Shown: positions 35,654 through 45,195 of the stretch, in pieces
Position numbering within the stretch: position 1 is the stretch's first letter
How the letters are laid out: the number at the start of each line of letters is the position of its first letter
From: Saprospiraceae bacterium
GTDB taxonomy: Bacteria > Bacteroidota > Bacteroidia > Chitinophagales > Saprospiraceae
NCBI GenBank assembly: GCA_020631235.1
Contig: JAHDHQ010000004.1
Span: 62,001 to 126,000 of the forward strand
Reading direction: 5' to 3'
Length of the DNA stretch: 64,000 nucleotides
Position numbers and translations under genes: made by a program
Notes under the pieces: generated by a model
Database searches by the model: none
Told to the model about the DNA's origin: nothing
The model's input: only the letters and a program-made list of their open reading frames with translations

Positions 35654-36643
35654 ATGGCAGCCAAAAAAATCTTAATTATACGATTTAGTTCGATTGGAGA
35701 CATCATCCTCACTACACCAATCATCAGGGCTGTCAAACTCCAACTTCAAGCTGAAGTGCATTTTCTTACAAAGCAAAATTTTGGAGCACTCCTGGCTAAC
35801 AACCCATACATCGATCGTATATGGACTATAGAGAAGAAAGTGGACGAACATAAACAAGCACTGAAGGCCATTCAGTTTGATCAAATTATTGATTTACATA
35901 AAAACTTGCGCTCCAAAGCTGTAAAGCGAATGATTAATGCTCCTTACCTAAGCTTTGATAAGATTAATGTAGAAAAATGGCTGGTAGTAAACACCCCGAT
36001 TAATCGACTGCCTGACAAACATATAGTGGATCGATATTTTGAATGTGTGCGGAGCCTCGGCATTAAAAATGATCAGCAAGGTCTGGATTTTATTTTACCA
36101 GCTGACCATGAAACAACATTGGACCAGCTAAAAAAAAGGTATAAGATTCAAGATGAATTTATATGCATAGCTGTAGGGGCAACATTTGCAACTAAACGGA
36201 TGCCTAATGATTTGATTATAGATAGTATCAATCAACTCAAGAAACCTTGTGTCCTAATCGGAGGTCCTAATGAGAAAAAAGATGCAGCCTACATAGCCAG
36301 CCAAACTTCTGGTATTAATACAGTCGGCGAATTGAGTATAGATGAGAGTGCTATCCTGATTCATGCGACTCAATGTCTACTCACTCCCGATACAGGCATG
36401 ATGCACATTGCTGCAGCTTTAAATACACCTCAGGTGACGGTTTGGGGTAATACCATTCCTTCCTTCGGCATGTATCCTTATCAAGATAAAAGTAGATATG
36501 CCATTATAGAAAAAGCAAATCTTGCATGTCGGCCATGCTCAAAATTAGGCCACCATGCTTGTCCTAAAAAGCATTTTAAATGCATGAAAGATCTAAATTC
36601 TACAACTATTATCGAAGGAATTAATAGATTCATCGATAATTGA
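35654..36643 (+). CDS. Glycosyltransferase family 9 (heptosyltransferase-like)
   Basis: A 329-residue GT9 protein. It opens with KKILIIRFSSIGDIILTTPI, the N-terminal signature of ADP-heptose:LPS heptosyltransferases, followed by FDQIIDLHKNLRSK. The C-terminal half has CIAVGATFATKRMP, PCVLIGGPNEKKDA and LLTPDTGMMHIAAALNTPQVTVWG, the nucleotide-sugar binding region. These enzymes add heptose or another sugar during lipopolysaccharide core synthesis on the cytoplasmic face of the inner membrane. The donor is not known here. It stands alone, between terminators, with the prohibitin gene 52 bases downstream. Confidence 0.9.
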   Translation: MAAKKILIIRFSSIGDIILTTPIIRAVKLQLQAEVHFLTKQNFGALLANNPYIDRIWTIEKKVDEHKQALKAIQFDQIIDLHKNLRSKAVKRMINAPYLSFDKINVEKWLVVNTPINRLPDKHIVDRYFECVRSLGIKNDQQGLDFILPADHETTLDQLKKRYKIQDEFICIAVGATFATKRMPNDLIIDSINQLKKPCVLIGGPNEKKDAAYIASQTSGINTVGELSIDESAILIHATQCLLTPDTGMMHIAAALNTPQVTVWGNTIPSFGMYPYQDKSRYAIIEKANLACRPCSKLGHHACPKKHFKCMKDLNSTTIIEGINRFIDN

Positions 36644-36695
36644 AAATCATTATTGATTAAATTGTGTTGAATAATCAAAATAAAACCAAATAAAT

Positions 36696-37544
36696 ATGGC
36701 TCAACGACAACGTCAAAACGTAGAGATTCCAAGTAGTTTTATCAAGTATATATTCTTAGGAATATTTGCACTCATCTTGATATCAATATTAACACGTACC
36801 ACATTTGTAACCATTCCTCCTGGGAAGAAAGGCATCGTTTTTAAGCGGTTTGCAGGCGGTATAGACAAAGAAACTCCTCCTAAAAACCAAGGATTCCATG
36901 TGATTGCACCTTGGAATGACCTTATTCAGTATGATGTAAGAATCAATGAAGATTTCGAAAAAATGGAAGTTTTATCTAAAAATGGATTATCGATTATGGT
37001 AGAGCTATCTTATCGATTCCAACCGATTTCGGATAAGATTGCTTACTTACATGACGAAATTGGATCTAACTATAAAGCACGAATTCTCGTACCTGAAATA
37101 CGATCGGCAACTAGAGAAATCATCGGTAAATATCTGCCAGAAGAATTGTATTCTACCCAAAGAGAAGCGATTCAAGGAGAAATTCTGGAACGAGTAAAAA
37201 AAGCCGTATCTCCGAAATTCATTAATATAGATGCGATACTTATTCGATCCGTTATTCTACCTCCTAAATTGAAAGCGGCCATCGAAACCAAATTAGAAGA
37301 AGAGCAACTATCCTTCCAATACGAGTTTAAGTTGGATCGTGAGCGAAAGGAAGCGGAAAGAAAAATTATAGAAGCTCAGGCAAAAGCGGATGCTAATAAA
37401 ATTTTAAATGCTTCTTTGACAGATAAAATTTTGCGAGATAAAGGAATAGAAGCCACCTTAGAATTGGCTGCTTCTCCTAACTCAAAAGTAGTGATTGTAG
37501 GAAGTGGAGATGATGGTTTACCTTTAATTTTAGGCAATCAATAA
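36696..37544 (+). CDS. Prohibitin/SPFH (band 7) membrane protein
   Basis: A 282-residue protein with one N-terminal transmembrane helix (YIFLGIFALILISILT, about residues 15-30) and an SPFH domain (PPGKKGIVFKRFAGGID through VEIRSATREIIGKYLPEEL-like motifs). The C-terminal coiled coil holds EFKLDRERKEAERKIIEAQAK. Bacterial prohibitins form ring-like oligomers in the inner membrane and often modulate FtsH-type proteolysis. A bidirectional terminator follows the stop at 37563-37589. No regulatory site is evident upstream. Confidence 0.88.
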   Translation: MAQRQRQNVEIPSSFIKYIFLGIFALILISILTRTTFVTIPPGKKGIVFKRFAGGIDKETPPKNQGFHVIAPWNDLIQYDVRINEDFEKMEVLSKNGLSIMVELSYRFQPISDKIAYLHDEIGSNYKARILVPEIRSATREIIGKYLPEELYSTQREAIQGEILERVKKAVSPKFINIDAILIRSVILPPKLKAAIETKLEEEQLSFQYEFKLDRERKEAERKIIEAQAKADANKILNASLTDKILRDKGIEATLELAASPNSKVVIVGSGDDGLPLILGNQ

Positions 37545-37562
37545 ACGGAAGTAAGCATAAAT

Positions 37563-37589
37563 AAAAAGCGCTCTCAATGAGCGCTTTTT
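37563..37589. terminator. Bidirectional terminator between the prohibitin and YheT genes
   Basis: AAAAAGCGCTC (37563-37573) and GAGCGCTTTTT (37579-37589) are exact complements over a 5-base loop, with T on both outer sides. It serves the prohibitin gene (plus strand) and the convergent YheT gene (minus strand). Confidence 0.85.
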
Positions 37590-37595
37590 TTATGT

Positions 37596-38555
37596 TTATT
37601 TTTCAGCATTCAAGAAAGCCACAATTTGTTTTTCGTGCCAAAAGAACCTGGACGAAGAATAAAAGCCTACATGACCGCCATATTTGGGAGCTAACAAGCT
37701 AAAATATGGATGATCATCAGAAAATCGATAAGGGTAACAAGCCCCTGATAAAAAAGGGTCATCCTGAGCATTAATCAATAATGTAGGTATCCTAGTATTA
37801 ACTAAAAATGGCAAAGCACTGCAACTAGCATAATAATGCTCTGCTCCATCATATCCATGCATAGGTCCAGTAAAGAATTCATCAATATGCCACAAAGTTT
37901 TGACCTCATCGATTTTATGGATAGGTACAGCTTCAGGAAACTGCTTGTGTTTTTGCTTTAATTTATCCATCAAGCTTTTCTTAAACATGCGATCATAGAG
38001 GAAGTTTTTTGGCTTAATGATTTCTTGCAAACTTCCTGACAAATCTATGGGTACAGACACCCCTACTACTCTTTTAATCTTTGGGCTAATTGGATAAACG
38101 GCATCATTTACATATTTAAGTACAATGTTTCCGCCCAAGGAAAAACCAATAATAAATATGGAGGTATAGTTGGATTCGTATTGACTAATCAGATGATGTA
38201 AATCATGCGTAAAGCCACTATTATACATTGTTTTTAAGCGATTCATTTCTCCGCTGCAAGATCTGTGATTTACCGCAATCACATCATAAGAATCTTGATG
38301 TAAACAACTGGAAAGTCCCAACATATACTGGGAAGAGCTGGATCCTTCCAACCCATGCAATAAGATGGCAAGATTTTTATTGTTTGAAAAGAGTTGGTCG
38401 ATATCAAAAAAATCTCCATCATCTGTCTCTACTCTTGCTCTTTGCCAAGAAGGTGACAAAGGCTTTCGAAACAAAGCTGTATATATAGTATTAAACTGTC
38501 CATTCCTAAATGGATAAAAAGGTTTATACTCATCTACATTCGTATACTTATTCAT
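37596..38555 (-). CDS. YheT-family alpha/beta hydrolase
   Basis: A 319-residue alpha/beta hydrolase with the YheT-type start (FYPFRNGQFNTIYTALFRK), the oxyanion region LAILLHGLEGSSSS, the motif AVNHRSCSGEMNR, the nucleophile elbow GFSLGGN, and a C-terminal histidine in PKYGGHVGFYSS. YheT proteins are esterase-like and linked to lipid metabolism; the substrate of the bacterial members is uncertain. It converges with the prohibitin gene and is divergent from the membrane protein gene at 38640. Confidence 0.9.
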   Translation of the reverse strand: MNKYTNVDEYKPFYPFRNGQFNTIYTALFRKPLSPSWQRARVETDDGDFFDIDQLFSNNKNLAILLHGLEGSSSSQYMLGLSSCLHQDSYDVIAVNHRSCSGEMNRLKTMYNSGFTHDLHHLISQYESNYTSIFIIGFSLGGNIVLKYVNDAVYPISPKIKRVVGVSVPIDLSGSLQEIIKPKNFLYDRMFKKSLMDKLKQKHKQFPEAVPIHKIDEVKTLWHIDEFFTGPMHGYDGAEHYYASCSALPFLVNTRIPTLLINAQDDPFLSGACYPYRFSDDHPYFSLLAPKYGGHVGFYSSSRFFWHEKQIVAFLNAEK

Positions 38556-38639
38556 ACTTAATCTAATTAAGCTTATGGATAGAAGTAGTCCTTTATTTCG
38601 AGCTTAATTATATGTAAATTAATAGAAAATTTTTACATC

Positions 38640-39332
38640 ATGTTAGCCACAAGTTATATCCTTCTTTCTGCACTAATGTCGCTTATTATACTGGCTGGTA
38701 TTTGGATTTCTCTTAATCGGTTTTACGCACAAAAAAGAGACGTTTATCGGCCATTTATAAAATCTGTTTTAATATTGATTTTTTGGTTTGTCTACCTTTG
38801 TCTAATAAGCAACACTGGACTCCTGCGTGATCTAAGTCTTCCCCCTAAGTTTCCTCTACTCATATTCGGACCGATCATAGCGCTTATTTGTATAGCTTGG
38901 TTTAAGTATCAAGACGACCCAAGACTCCAAGCATTACCCCGTTCATGGCCTATCTATTATCAAAGCTTTAGGGTGATTGTAGAAACTTTATTACATTATA
39001 CTTTCTTGGCAGCCATAATCCCTGCAAGTGCCACTTTTAATGGACTTAATTTTGATATTATTATGGGCATTACGGCACCTTTTGTGGCCTACTTTTTTAT
39101 TAAGAACAACCAACAAAATCGCTGGGTCAAATGGTGGAATATTTTAGGTATTCTAATGATCTTATTTGTTGCCTTTATAGTAGCAAGTTCTATTTATTTT
39201 CCAGGTCTCTGGGGAGCCAATAAGCCCCTCGTGGATTTTACTTTTATAGAAATGCCCTATTTATTACTTGCTGGATTTCTAGCACCATCGGCAATTATCG
39301 TTCATTTTATTTCACTTATGCAAAGAAATTAA
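38640..39332 (+). CDS. Multi-pass membrane protein, unknown function
   Basis: A 230-residue protein with about seven transmembrane helices: near residues 5-27, 41-60, 73-92, 108-132, 138-160, 167-187 and 200-224. Loops are short and no catalytic motif is visible. It is not a family I recognise. It sits between the YheT gene on the opposite strand and the acyl-CoA dehydrogenase gene 95 bases downstream; an operon relation to the latter is not evident because a dyad lies in between. Confidence 0.6.
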   Translation: MLATSYILLSALMSLIILAGIWISLNRFYAQKRDVYRPFIKSVLILIFWFVYLCLISNTGLLRDLSLPPKFPLLIFGPIIALICIAWFKYQDDPRLQALPRSWPIYYQSFRVIVETLLHYTFLAAIIPASATFNGLNFDIIMGITAPFVAYFFIKNNQQNRWVKWWNILGILMILFVAFIVASSIYFPGLWGANKPLVDFTFIEMPYLLLAGFLAPSAIIVHFISLMQRN

Positions 39333-39342
39333 GTATATTTTT

Positions 39343-39359
39343 TTTAACTCAGAGTTAAA
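39343..39359. promoter_or_regulatory. 17-base dyad upstream of the acyl-CoA dehydrogenase gene
   Basis: TTTAACTC (39343-39350) and GAGTTAAA (39352-39359) are exact complements around a single A. It lies 69 bases before the ATG at 39428 and 10 bases after the previous stop. It may bind a TetR-like or other regulator; a short terminator for the preceding gene is an alternative. Confidence 0.4.
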
Positions 39360-39427
39360 TTTATAGCAATATAATGCTTCGTTTTCTCGTTTTTACTTAA
39401 CTTAGACTATACTTAAAGTTAATTTAT

Positions 39428-41218
39428 ATGGACACATTAGAAGCTACATTAAGAAAAGGTGGTGATTTTTTAACCACAGAAAATGAGGAAGGAGCTATAT
39501 ATACTCCAGAAGATTTTACGGAAGAGCATCACATGATTAAATCTTCAGTCGATGAATTTGTAGAGACTCAAATATTTCCCAATGCGGAAAAAATTGAAAA
39601 GATGGAAAATAACATTTCAGCAGATTTGCTGGAAATGTGTGGCGAATTAGGCTTTTTAGGTGCTCATATGCCCGAGGAATACAATGGAATGGATCTTGAT
39701 TTTATCAGCAACGCATTGATCGCAGAAGGGATCGGCTGTGCTGGGTCTTTTTCGGTACCTGTAAATGCTCATGTTGGTATCGGTATGTTGCCCGTATATT
39801 ACTTTGGAACTCCAGAACAAAAAAGTAAATATCTCCCTGGTTTATCTACAGGTGAAATAAAAGCAGCCTATTGTTTAACGGAACCAGGTGCAGGCAGTGA
39901 TGCATTATCAGGAAAAACAAAAGCTGTACTCAACGAAAGCAAAACCCACTATATTATTAATGGACAAAAGATGTGGATTTCCAATGCTGGTTTTGCTGAT
40001 TTATTCACCGTTTTTGCGCAAGTGGATGGCAACAAATTCACTGCCTTTTTAGTAGATAAAGGAACTGAAGGTTTGAGCTTAGGTGAGGAAGAACGCAAGA
40101 TGGGAATCAAAGGGTCATCCACACGAATGGTCTTTTTAGAAAATGTACAAGTTCCTGTCTCACATGTTTTAGGCGAAATAGGCAAAGGACATTTAATTGC
40201 TTTTAATTCACTTAATATCGGAAGATACAAATTGGGCATCTCTTGTTTAGGTGGTGCTAAAAAAGTGGTCGATAAAAGCATACAATATGCAAACGAAAGA
40301 ATACAATTTGGTGTACCTATCGCTTCTTTTGGAGCAATAAAATCAAAGATAGCTCAGCAGTCCATTAAGTGTTTTGCTACCGAAACTGTAAGCTTTCGCA
40401 TCGCAAAGTGGATGAATGAAGAAATAGAACATCAATTAGAAAAAGGGGAAGTTAAATCGCAAGCAAAATTAAAAGCAGCAGATGAGTTTGCCTTAGAATG
40501 TTCGATTCTTAAAATATTAGGAAGTGAAAGTCTTGACTATGTTGTGGATGAAAATGTCCAAATACATGGTGGTATGGGCTTTTCTGAAGAAGGAACTGCT
40601 GCTAGAGCTTATCGAGATTCTAGAATCAATAGAATCTTTGAAGGCACCAATGAGATCAATCGATTATTAATGATCAATCGGTATTTCAAGAAAGTATTAG
40701 GTGGCGACATTGATCTAGCAAAGGCGGCATTAAACGTACAAACAGAATTGCAAAATGGATCACAAAAAAGTTATGACTCCTACGCTTATCCAGCTGTACG
40801 ACAAGCCGTAGACAACCTTAAGAAGTTAAACTTGATGTTCTTGGGTTTTGCAGGCCAACTGTCTATGCAAAAGACCATTCATTTAAAAGAAGAACAAGAA
40901 GTGGTTATGGCACTTTCTGACTTAATGAATGACGCATTTACATTGGAGTCAACTTTGTTGAGGGTAGAAAAACTCAAAAAAGAAGCTAATGAATCACTAA
41001 ATATTTATGAGTCTGTATTAAAGGCTTTATGTCAAGAAAGTGTATTTAAAAGCTATACAAATGCGATGAATATTTGCTCTATGATCTGCCCGGAAGAAAT
41101 GACTGGTTTGTTTGTAAGAGGCATTAAAATGCTCACTAAATACCCATTGCAAAATCAGAAAACACATTACAGAAACATTGCTGATCATATGATCAGTAAA
41201 AACCGATATAGCTTATAA
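39428..41218 (+). CDS. Acyl-CoA dehydrogenase (ACAD9/VLCAD-like, long form)
   Basis: A 596-residue acyl-CoA dehydrogenase. The FAD/acyl-CoA core is present: AYCLTEPGAGSDALSGKTKA near residue 140, and RIFEGTNEINRLLM with the catalytic glutamate at about residue 405. A C-terminal helical extension of about 170 residues, as in human VLCAD and ACAD9, follows. The reaction is alpha,beta-dehydrogenation of acyl-CoA, the first step of beta-oxidation, with electrons passed to ETF. The long form suggests long-chain substrates, but chain length is inference. It converges with the tesB gene. Confidence 0.93.
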   Translation: MDTLEATLRKGGDFLTTENEEGAIYTPEDFTEEHHMIKSSVDEFVETQIFPNAEKIEKMENNISADLLEMCGELGFLGAHMPEEYNGMDLDFISNALIAEGIGCAGSFSVPVNAHVGIGMLPVYYFGTPEQKSKYLPGLSTGEIKAAYCLTEPGAGSDALSGKTKAVLNESKTHYIINGQKMWISNAGFADLFTVFAQVDGNKFTAFLVDKGTEGLSLGEEERKMGIKGSSTRMVFLENVQVPVSHVLGEIGKGHLIAFNSLNIGRYKLGISCLGGAKKVVDKSIQYANERIQFGVPIASFGAIKSKIAQQSIKCFATETVSFRIAKWMNEEIEHQLEKGEVKSQAKLKAADEFALECSILKILGSESLDYVVDENVQIHGGMGFSEEGTAARAYRDSRINRIFEGTNEINRLLMINRYFKKVLGGDIDLAKAALNVQTELQNGSQKSYDSYAYPAVRQAVDNLKKLNLMFLGFAGQLSMQKTIHLKEEQEVVMALSDLMNDAFTLESTLLRVEKLKKEANESLNIYESVLKALCQESVFKSYTNAMNICSMICPEEMTGLFVRGIKMLTKYPLQNQKTHYRNIADHMISKNRYSL

Positions 41219-41227
41219 ATACAAAAT

Positions 41228-42097
41228 CTATTTTTTAATGATTCTTAGCAATCCTTCTTGGGCTACACTGGCCACGAGGTTTCCTTCCCGATCATAAATA
41301 GAGCCAGTACAAAATCCTGTAGAATTAGCCATCGTGGGACTATTAACTGCATACAATAACCAATCATCGGCCTTTATAGGCCTATGAAACCACATAGCAT
41401 GATCTATACTGGCTAAATGCATAGGTGTTGTAAATAAGGACACATCGTGTGGAAATAAAGCTGTAATCAACAAACTAAAATCTGAAGCATAGGCTGTGAC
41501 AGCCTCATGGATCCTTCGATCATCTGGTAAAGCTCCATTAGCTTTAAACCACACATGGCTTAATGGTGGTCTTTTCCCTGGATTAAAAGGATCAAATTTT
41601 TCTAAAGGATGAAAAACCAAAGGGCTTTCTTTTGCATACAAACCTTTTGGTTTAATATCAAAACGCTCAGCAAATTGAGCAAAATTGTCAGCAAATGAAG
41701 ACAAGGACTCTGCATCTGCGACATTTAATGCCGGCTTTTGATGCTCTAGAGGAGAATCCTCTTGAATATGGAAAGATGCTGCCAAAATAAAAATCATCTT
41801 ATCCTCCTGAAAAGCCGTAACTCTTCGAGTCGAAAATGATCGACCATCTCTGATGATAGCTACTTTATATTGAATGTTTTTACTATTATCCCCTCTCCTC
41901 AAAAAATAACTATGTAATGAATGAATACATCTCGATGGGTCTACCGTTTGGTAAGCCGCAGTAATGGCTTGAGCTAATACTTGCCCACCATACACCGAAA
42001 AACTTCCTATATCTAAATTAGCAGCATCATAGATGCATTCATCTAGTTTCTTAAGAGCCAAAATATCCAGTAAATCAGGTAGTAAACTATTTTTCAT
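41228..42097 (-). CDS. tesB: Acyl-CoA thioesterase II
   Basis: A 289-residue TesB. The double hot-dog layout is complete: N-terminal NLDIGSFSVYGGQVLAQAITAA and LHSYFLRRGD, and C-terminal SIDHAMWFHRPIKADDWLLY, then NSTGFCTGSIYDREG, then VASVAQEGLLR. The conserved Asp (SIDHAMW), Ser/Thr (NSTGF) and Gln (VAQEG) match the known catalytic triad. It hydrolyses medium- to long-chain acyl-CoA to free fatty acid and CoA. It overlaps the upstream small membrane gene by 11 bases and converges with the acyl-CoA dehydrogenase. Confidence 0.92.
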   Translation of the reverse strand: MKNSLLPDLLDILALKKLDECIYDAANLDIGSFSVYGGQVLAQAITAAYQTVDPSRCIHSLHSYFLRRGDNSKNIQYKVAIIRDGRSFSTRRVTAFQEDKMIFILAASFHIQEDSPLEHQKPALNVADAESLSSFADNFAQFAERFDIKPKGLYAKESPLVFHPLEKFDPFNPGKRPPLSHVWFKANGALPDDRRIHEAVTAYASDFSLLITALFPHDVSLFTTPMHLASIDHAMWFHRPIKADDWLLYAVNSPTMANSTGFCTGSIYDREGNLVASVAQEGLLRIIKK

Positions 42098-42461
42098 GAT
42101 TAAAACGATCTAAATCTTTAAAGTAGAAAAGTGTCAAAACACCCACGAGAACAAGGTGTACAACCCATGGTCCCTTATGACTCATCGTCCCAGTCTGGAT
42201 CATTCCATGCAAATGAAAAGTGACGAACACTTGGAAACCCAGAAAAACCAAATAGACTTGTTTAAACATCCAATTGTACTCAAAATTTCGCCACAGAATA
42301 AGTGAAGTGGCGCCAACAGCTGCCGCTAACAATCCATACATTCTAATCAAGTGCAGACTTTCGTTTGTATATTCATTGAGGAATAAAAGTTCAGGCTGAG
42401 CTAACAAGACAATGGCGCCAAGTAGTTCAACTATGCCATGAATGAGTAGTGCTTTATTCAT
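42087..42461 (-). CDS. Small four-helix membrane protein, unknown function
   Basis: A 124-residue protein with about four transmembrane helices (residues 4-24, 38-58, 68-90, 100-117) and conserved-looking aspartate/histidine residues between them. I do not recognise the family; similar short membrane proteins precede tesB in other Bacteroidota. The stop overlaps the tesB start by 11 bases, so translation is likely coupled. The gene is divergent from a TetR regulator. Confidence 0.6.
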   Translation of the reverse strand: MNKALLIHGIVELLGAIVLLAQPELLFLNEYTNESLHLIRMYGLLAAAVGATSLILWRNFEYNWMFKQVYLVFLGFQVFVTFHLHGMIQTGTMSHKGPWVVHLVLVGVLTLFYFKDLDRFNHEK

Positions 42462-42565
42462 TATTCATTTATTAGATAAAGGTACATATTCATGCAAGAC
42501 AAAATGCAACCGGATAGTCAAAAACGAATCATTATTAATCATTACTTTTATACTTAGAGAAGATA

Positions 42566-43240
42566 ATGAATAATACAAAACGAACAGAGAAAGAGCAAGC
42601 CATCCTCCGAGCTGCCGAACAAGTTTTTGGCGAGGTAGGTTTTAGGAATGCTAAAATGGAAGATGTAGCTGCAAAAGCAGGGATTACAAAGGTCACACTT
42701 TACAGTTATTTTAAGAGTAAGGAAAACTTGTATTTAGGGGTAACCTATAAAGCACTCATGCTCTTGATTGACCTTTATTATGAAACCATCAATAATTATC
42801 GCAACAAAAAAGGACTGGATGGATCGATTGCCTTAATGGATGCATTTATGACCTTTTGTGAGAGCAATTATCTATACTCTGAGACTTTACTTGATTATTT
42901 CTCCATGGTACGTTCTACCTCTCAAGGAAAAGACGAAAGCAAATTGACTAACGCCATAAAAGATAGCCTGTATTACACCAAACTTCAAGATATCCAAAAT
43001 CGTCCATTCAAGCTATCGGCTCAAGAAATAAAGCGTGGTCAGGATGATGGTAGTATTCTAGCAAAATATGACCCAATGCTGCTTACCTTACAAGGATGGA
43101 CTGTGTGTTTAGGATACATTAAATTAATTGCCTCCAATGGTAATAATGCCGCGCCCATTTTTAACGTTAAACTTCCAGAACTTAAAAAAATGCAGCTCGA
43201 TCTTAATCGAGAACTGCTGAGCAATCGGAGCATTTTGTAA
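42566..43240 (+). CDS. TetR/AcrR-family transcriptional regulator
   Basis: A 224-residue TetR protein. The helix-turn-helix is near the N-terminus: ILRAAEQVFGEVGFRNAKM, then EDVAAKAGITKVTLYSYFKSKENL. The remainder is the all-helical ligand domain. Its neighbours are tesB and a membrane gene (divergent) and a LytS/LytTR two-component pair (same strand, 11 bases apart), so its targets could be either. TetR proteins next to acyl-CoA genes often respond to fatty acids; this is inference. No clear TetR operator was seen in the short divergent region. Confidence 0.9.
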   Translation: MNNTKRTEKEQAILRAAEQVFGEVGFRNAKMEDVAAKAGITKVTLYSYFKSKENLYLGVTYKALMLLIDLYYETINNYRNKKGLDGSIALMDAFMTFCESNYLYSETLLDYFSMVRSTSQGKDESKLTNAIKDSLYYTKLQDIQNRPFKLSAQEIKRGQDDGSILAKYDPMLLTLQGWTVCLGYIKLIASNGNNAAPIFNVKLPELKKMQLDLNRELLSNRSIL

Positions 43241-43251
43241 GCCATCAGCGC

Positions 43252-45195
43252 ATGAAAGCCATTAGACATTTACTTGTTCTTTCTCTTTCCGTTATTGTGT
43301 TTTTTTTCTTTTGGCCAATGTCGTCAATAGGTCAAACTTCATTCGAAGTTCCTATAGATGGTATTAAGGATATCGGCGTGGACTCCTTAAATCGAGTCTT
43401 GGCATTGGACCATAAAAACAATGCATTTATTATCACTGGATCCTCCAAGTACAATATCTCAAATGAAGAAAACTTAAAAGGTTTTACCCAGTCGGAAAAT
43501 GCCTTATATGCCTACAACAATTTCGAAATTTTTAGATGGAATCCAAGCCTCGAAAAGTGGGATGCAAAAAGTAAAGTAGAAGACCACCCAATCGAAAAAT
43601 TATACTTTGCTAAGAATGAATTTTTATGCATTCACACTGAACACATATCTATAGGTCAAGAAAAATGTTATTCGAAAACAGAAGATCAAGCAGCATTAAA
43701 AAACTATAGTTATCAATGTATTTCAGGCCAGTGGTATGGATTTCAAGGTGAACATTTAATGAAAATTTGCGACGAAATTGGACATTATTATCTGCCAGAT
43801 AGTATACTTAGCATCATACCTAATACACCAAAATTAACGGTTTGCACACGATCTGGCATTTATGAAGTCAATGACTCCTTTTTAAATAAAATCAACCTTG
43901 AACAAGATACTAGCTGGTATCCTATTATTTCTACTACTATGCTGGATAATCAGAGACTGCTCAGCACAGCCAGCGGGAATTACATATTGACAGATAAGCT
44001 CCAAATCCAAGTTACAAACACAAGCTACAAAGCGGACCATAAAATTATAGAACGAGATGGACAAGTTTTCTGCCTCAATGAAAAAGGAATAGATGTTTTC
44101 AAAGCAAAGCCTAACCCAAAAATTTGGATTGACTTAATGAAGTACAAGGGCGAATTGCTAGCTCGTTCTAATAAAATAACCATGGCATCTGGCGAACAAT
44201 CTCTAATTGTCCAGTTAGCTACTACTCACTGGCAAGCTGACGCTGCTACTTTTAGTTATCAACTTGAAGGAGTGAATATGGATTGGAAACCTTTTAACAT
44301 TCATGAAGCATTGATCATCCCACTTGAAGGCAAAAAAGATATTAAGCTTCATGTCAAACGAAATTACCAAGACAAAACTTTTACACAGCGAGATATTTTA
44401 AGCATCCATCTAACCGACCCTCACATTCCAACTTGGATTAAATACATTTTAATGGGCTTATCCTTGGCTTTAATCATTAGTGCTTTTTCATTTATAAGAC
44501 TTAAAAACTATAAGCAAAAATTCGAAACACTAAAGGAGCAGCTGAGTATGCAGCAAACGCTTCAGGAAGAACAAAACAAAGTGCGTCAGTTGCAAATGAG
44601 CCCTCACTTTTTATACAATGCCCTAAATAGCATCAATGGCTTAATCGCATTAAACGAAAATAAAAAAGCGCGAAAATATTTAAATGAATTTAGCCAGCTT
44701 ATGCGTGCACAACTAAATCAAAATGCCTCATCTGCCGTCAGTTTAAGTGAAGAAGTCCAGCTTTTAACAAAATATATGTCGCTCGAACAATTGTGTCATC
44801 AAGACAAATTTGATTTCTATATCAGCTATCCAAAAGAAATGGCAAATGAACTTACCATTCCGGGTATGCTTATCCAACCCTTTGCCGAAAATGCGGTGAA
44901 ACACGGGATGAGATGGAAAGAGTCAAAAGGTATGATAAGCATTCATTTTGAAAAAGAAGGAAATCATCTTCGTTGTACCATCGAAGACGATGGTGTCGGA
45001 CGCAAGGTTTCTTCGTCAAAAAAAGACGATACGCACCAATCTGTAGCCATTGATTTTATAAAAGAACGACTATCTAATTACTTTAAATTTAAATCCATTA
45101 ACGAAATCATTTCCTTTGAAGACAAAGTTGAAAATGGGGTGGCTAAAGGCACCATTGTTCGTTTAATAATACCTATATTAGGCAAGCATGAATAA
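43252..45195 (+). CDS. LytS-type sensor histidine kinase
   Basis: A 647-residue kinase. After a signal-like N-terminal segment (LVLSLSVIVFFFFWPMSSIGQ) comes an exported sensor domain with Y_Y_Y-like strands, a transmembrane helix near 390-412 (TWIKYILMGLSLALIISAFSF), then the dimerisation/phosphoacceptor segment with His452 in QLQMSPHFLYNALNSI, and the ATPase domain (IQPFAENAVKHG, EDDGVGRK). Kinases of this type (PF06580) phosphorylate LytTR response regulators. The stop overlaps the start of the LytTR gene by 8 bases. It belongs to a TetR/kinase/regulator run and probably controls exported functions; the signal is unknown. Confidence 0.92.
   Translation: MKAIRHLLVLSLSVIVFFFFWPMSSIGQTSFEVPIDGIKDIGVDSLNRVLALDHKNNAFIITGSSKYNISNEENLKGFTQSENALYAYNNFEIFRWNPSLEKWDAKSKVEDHPIEKLYFAKNEFLCIHTEHISIGQEKCYSKTEDQAALKNYSYQCISGQWYGFQGEHLMKICDEIGHYYLPDSILSIIPNTPKLTVCTRSGIYEVNDSFLNKINLEQDTSWYPIISTTMLDNQRLLSTASGNYILTDKLQIQVTNTSYKADHKIIERDGQVFCLNEKGIDVFKAKPNPKIWIDLMKYKGELLARSNKITMASGEQSLIVQLATTHWQADAATFSYQLEGVNMDWKPFNIHEALIIPLEGKKDIKLHVKRNYQDKTFTQRDILSIHLTDPHIPTWIKYILMGLSLALIISAFSFIRLKNYKQKFETLKEQLSMQQTLQEEQNKVRQLQMSPHFLYNALNSINGLIALNENKKARKYLNEFSQLMRAQLNQNASSAVSLSEEVQLLTKYMSLEQLCHQDKFDFYISYPKEMANELTIPGMLIQPFAENAVKHGMRWKESKGMISIHFEKEGNHLRCTIEDDGVGRKVSSSKKDDTHQSVAIDFIKERLSNYFKFKSINEIISFEDKVENGVAKGTIVRLIIPILGKHE

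Noticed and set aside
42462-42565. TetR operator in the divergent region
   Set aside because: The AATCATTA repeats there are direct, not inverted, and resemble ordinary AT-rich sequence.
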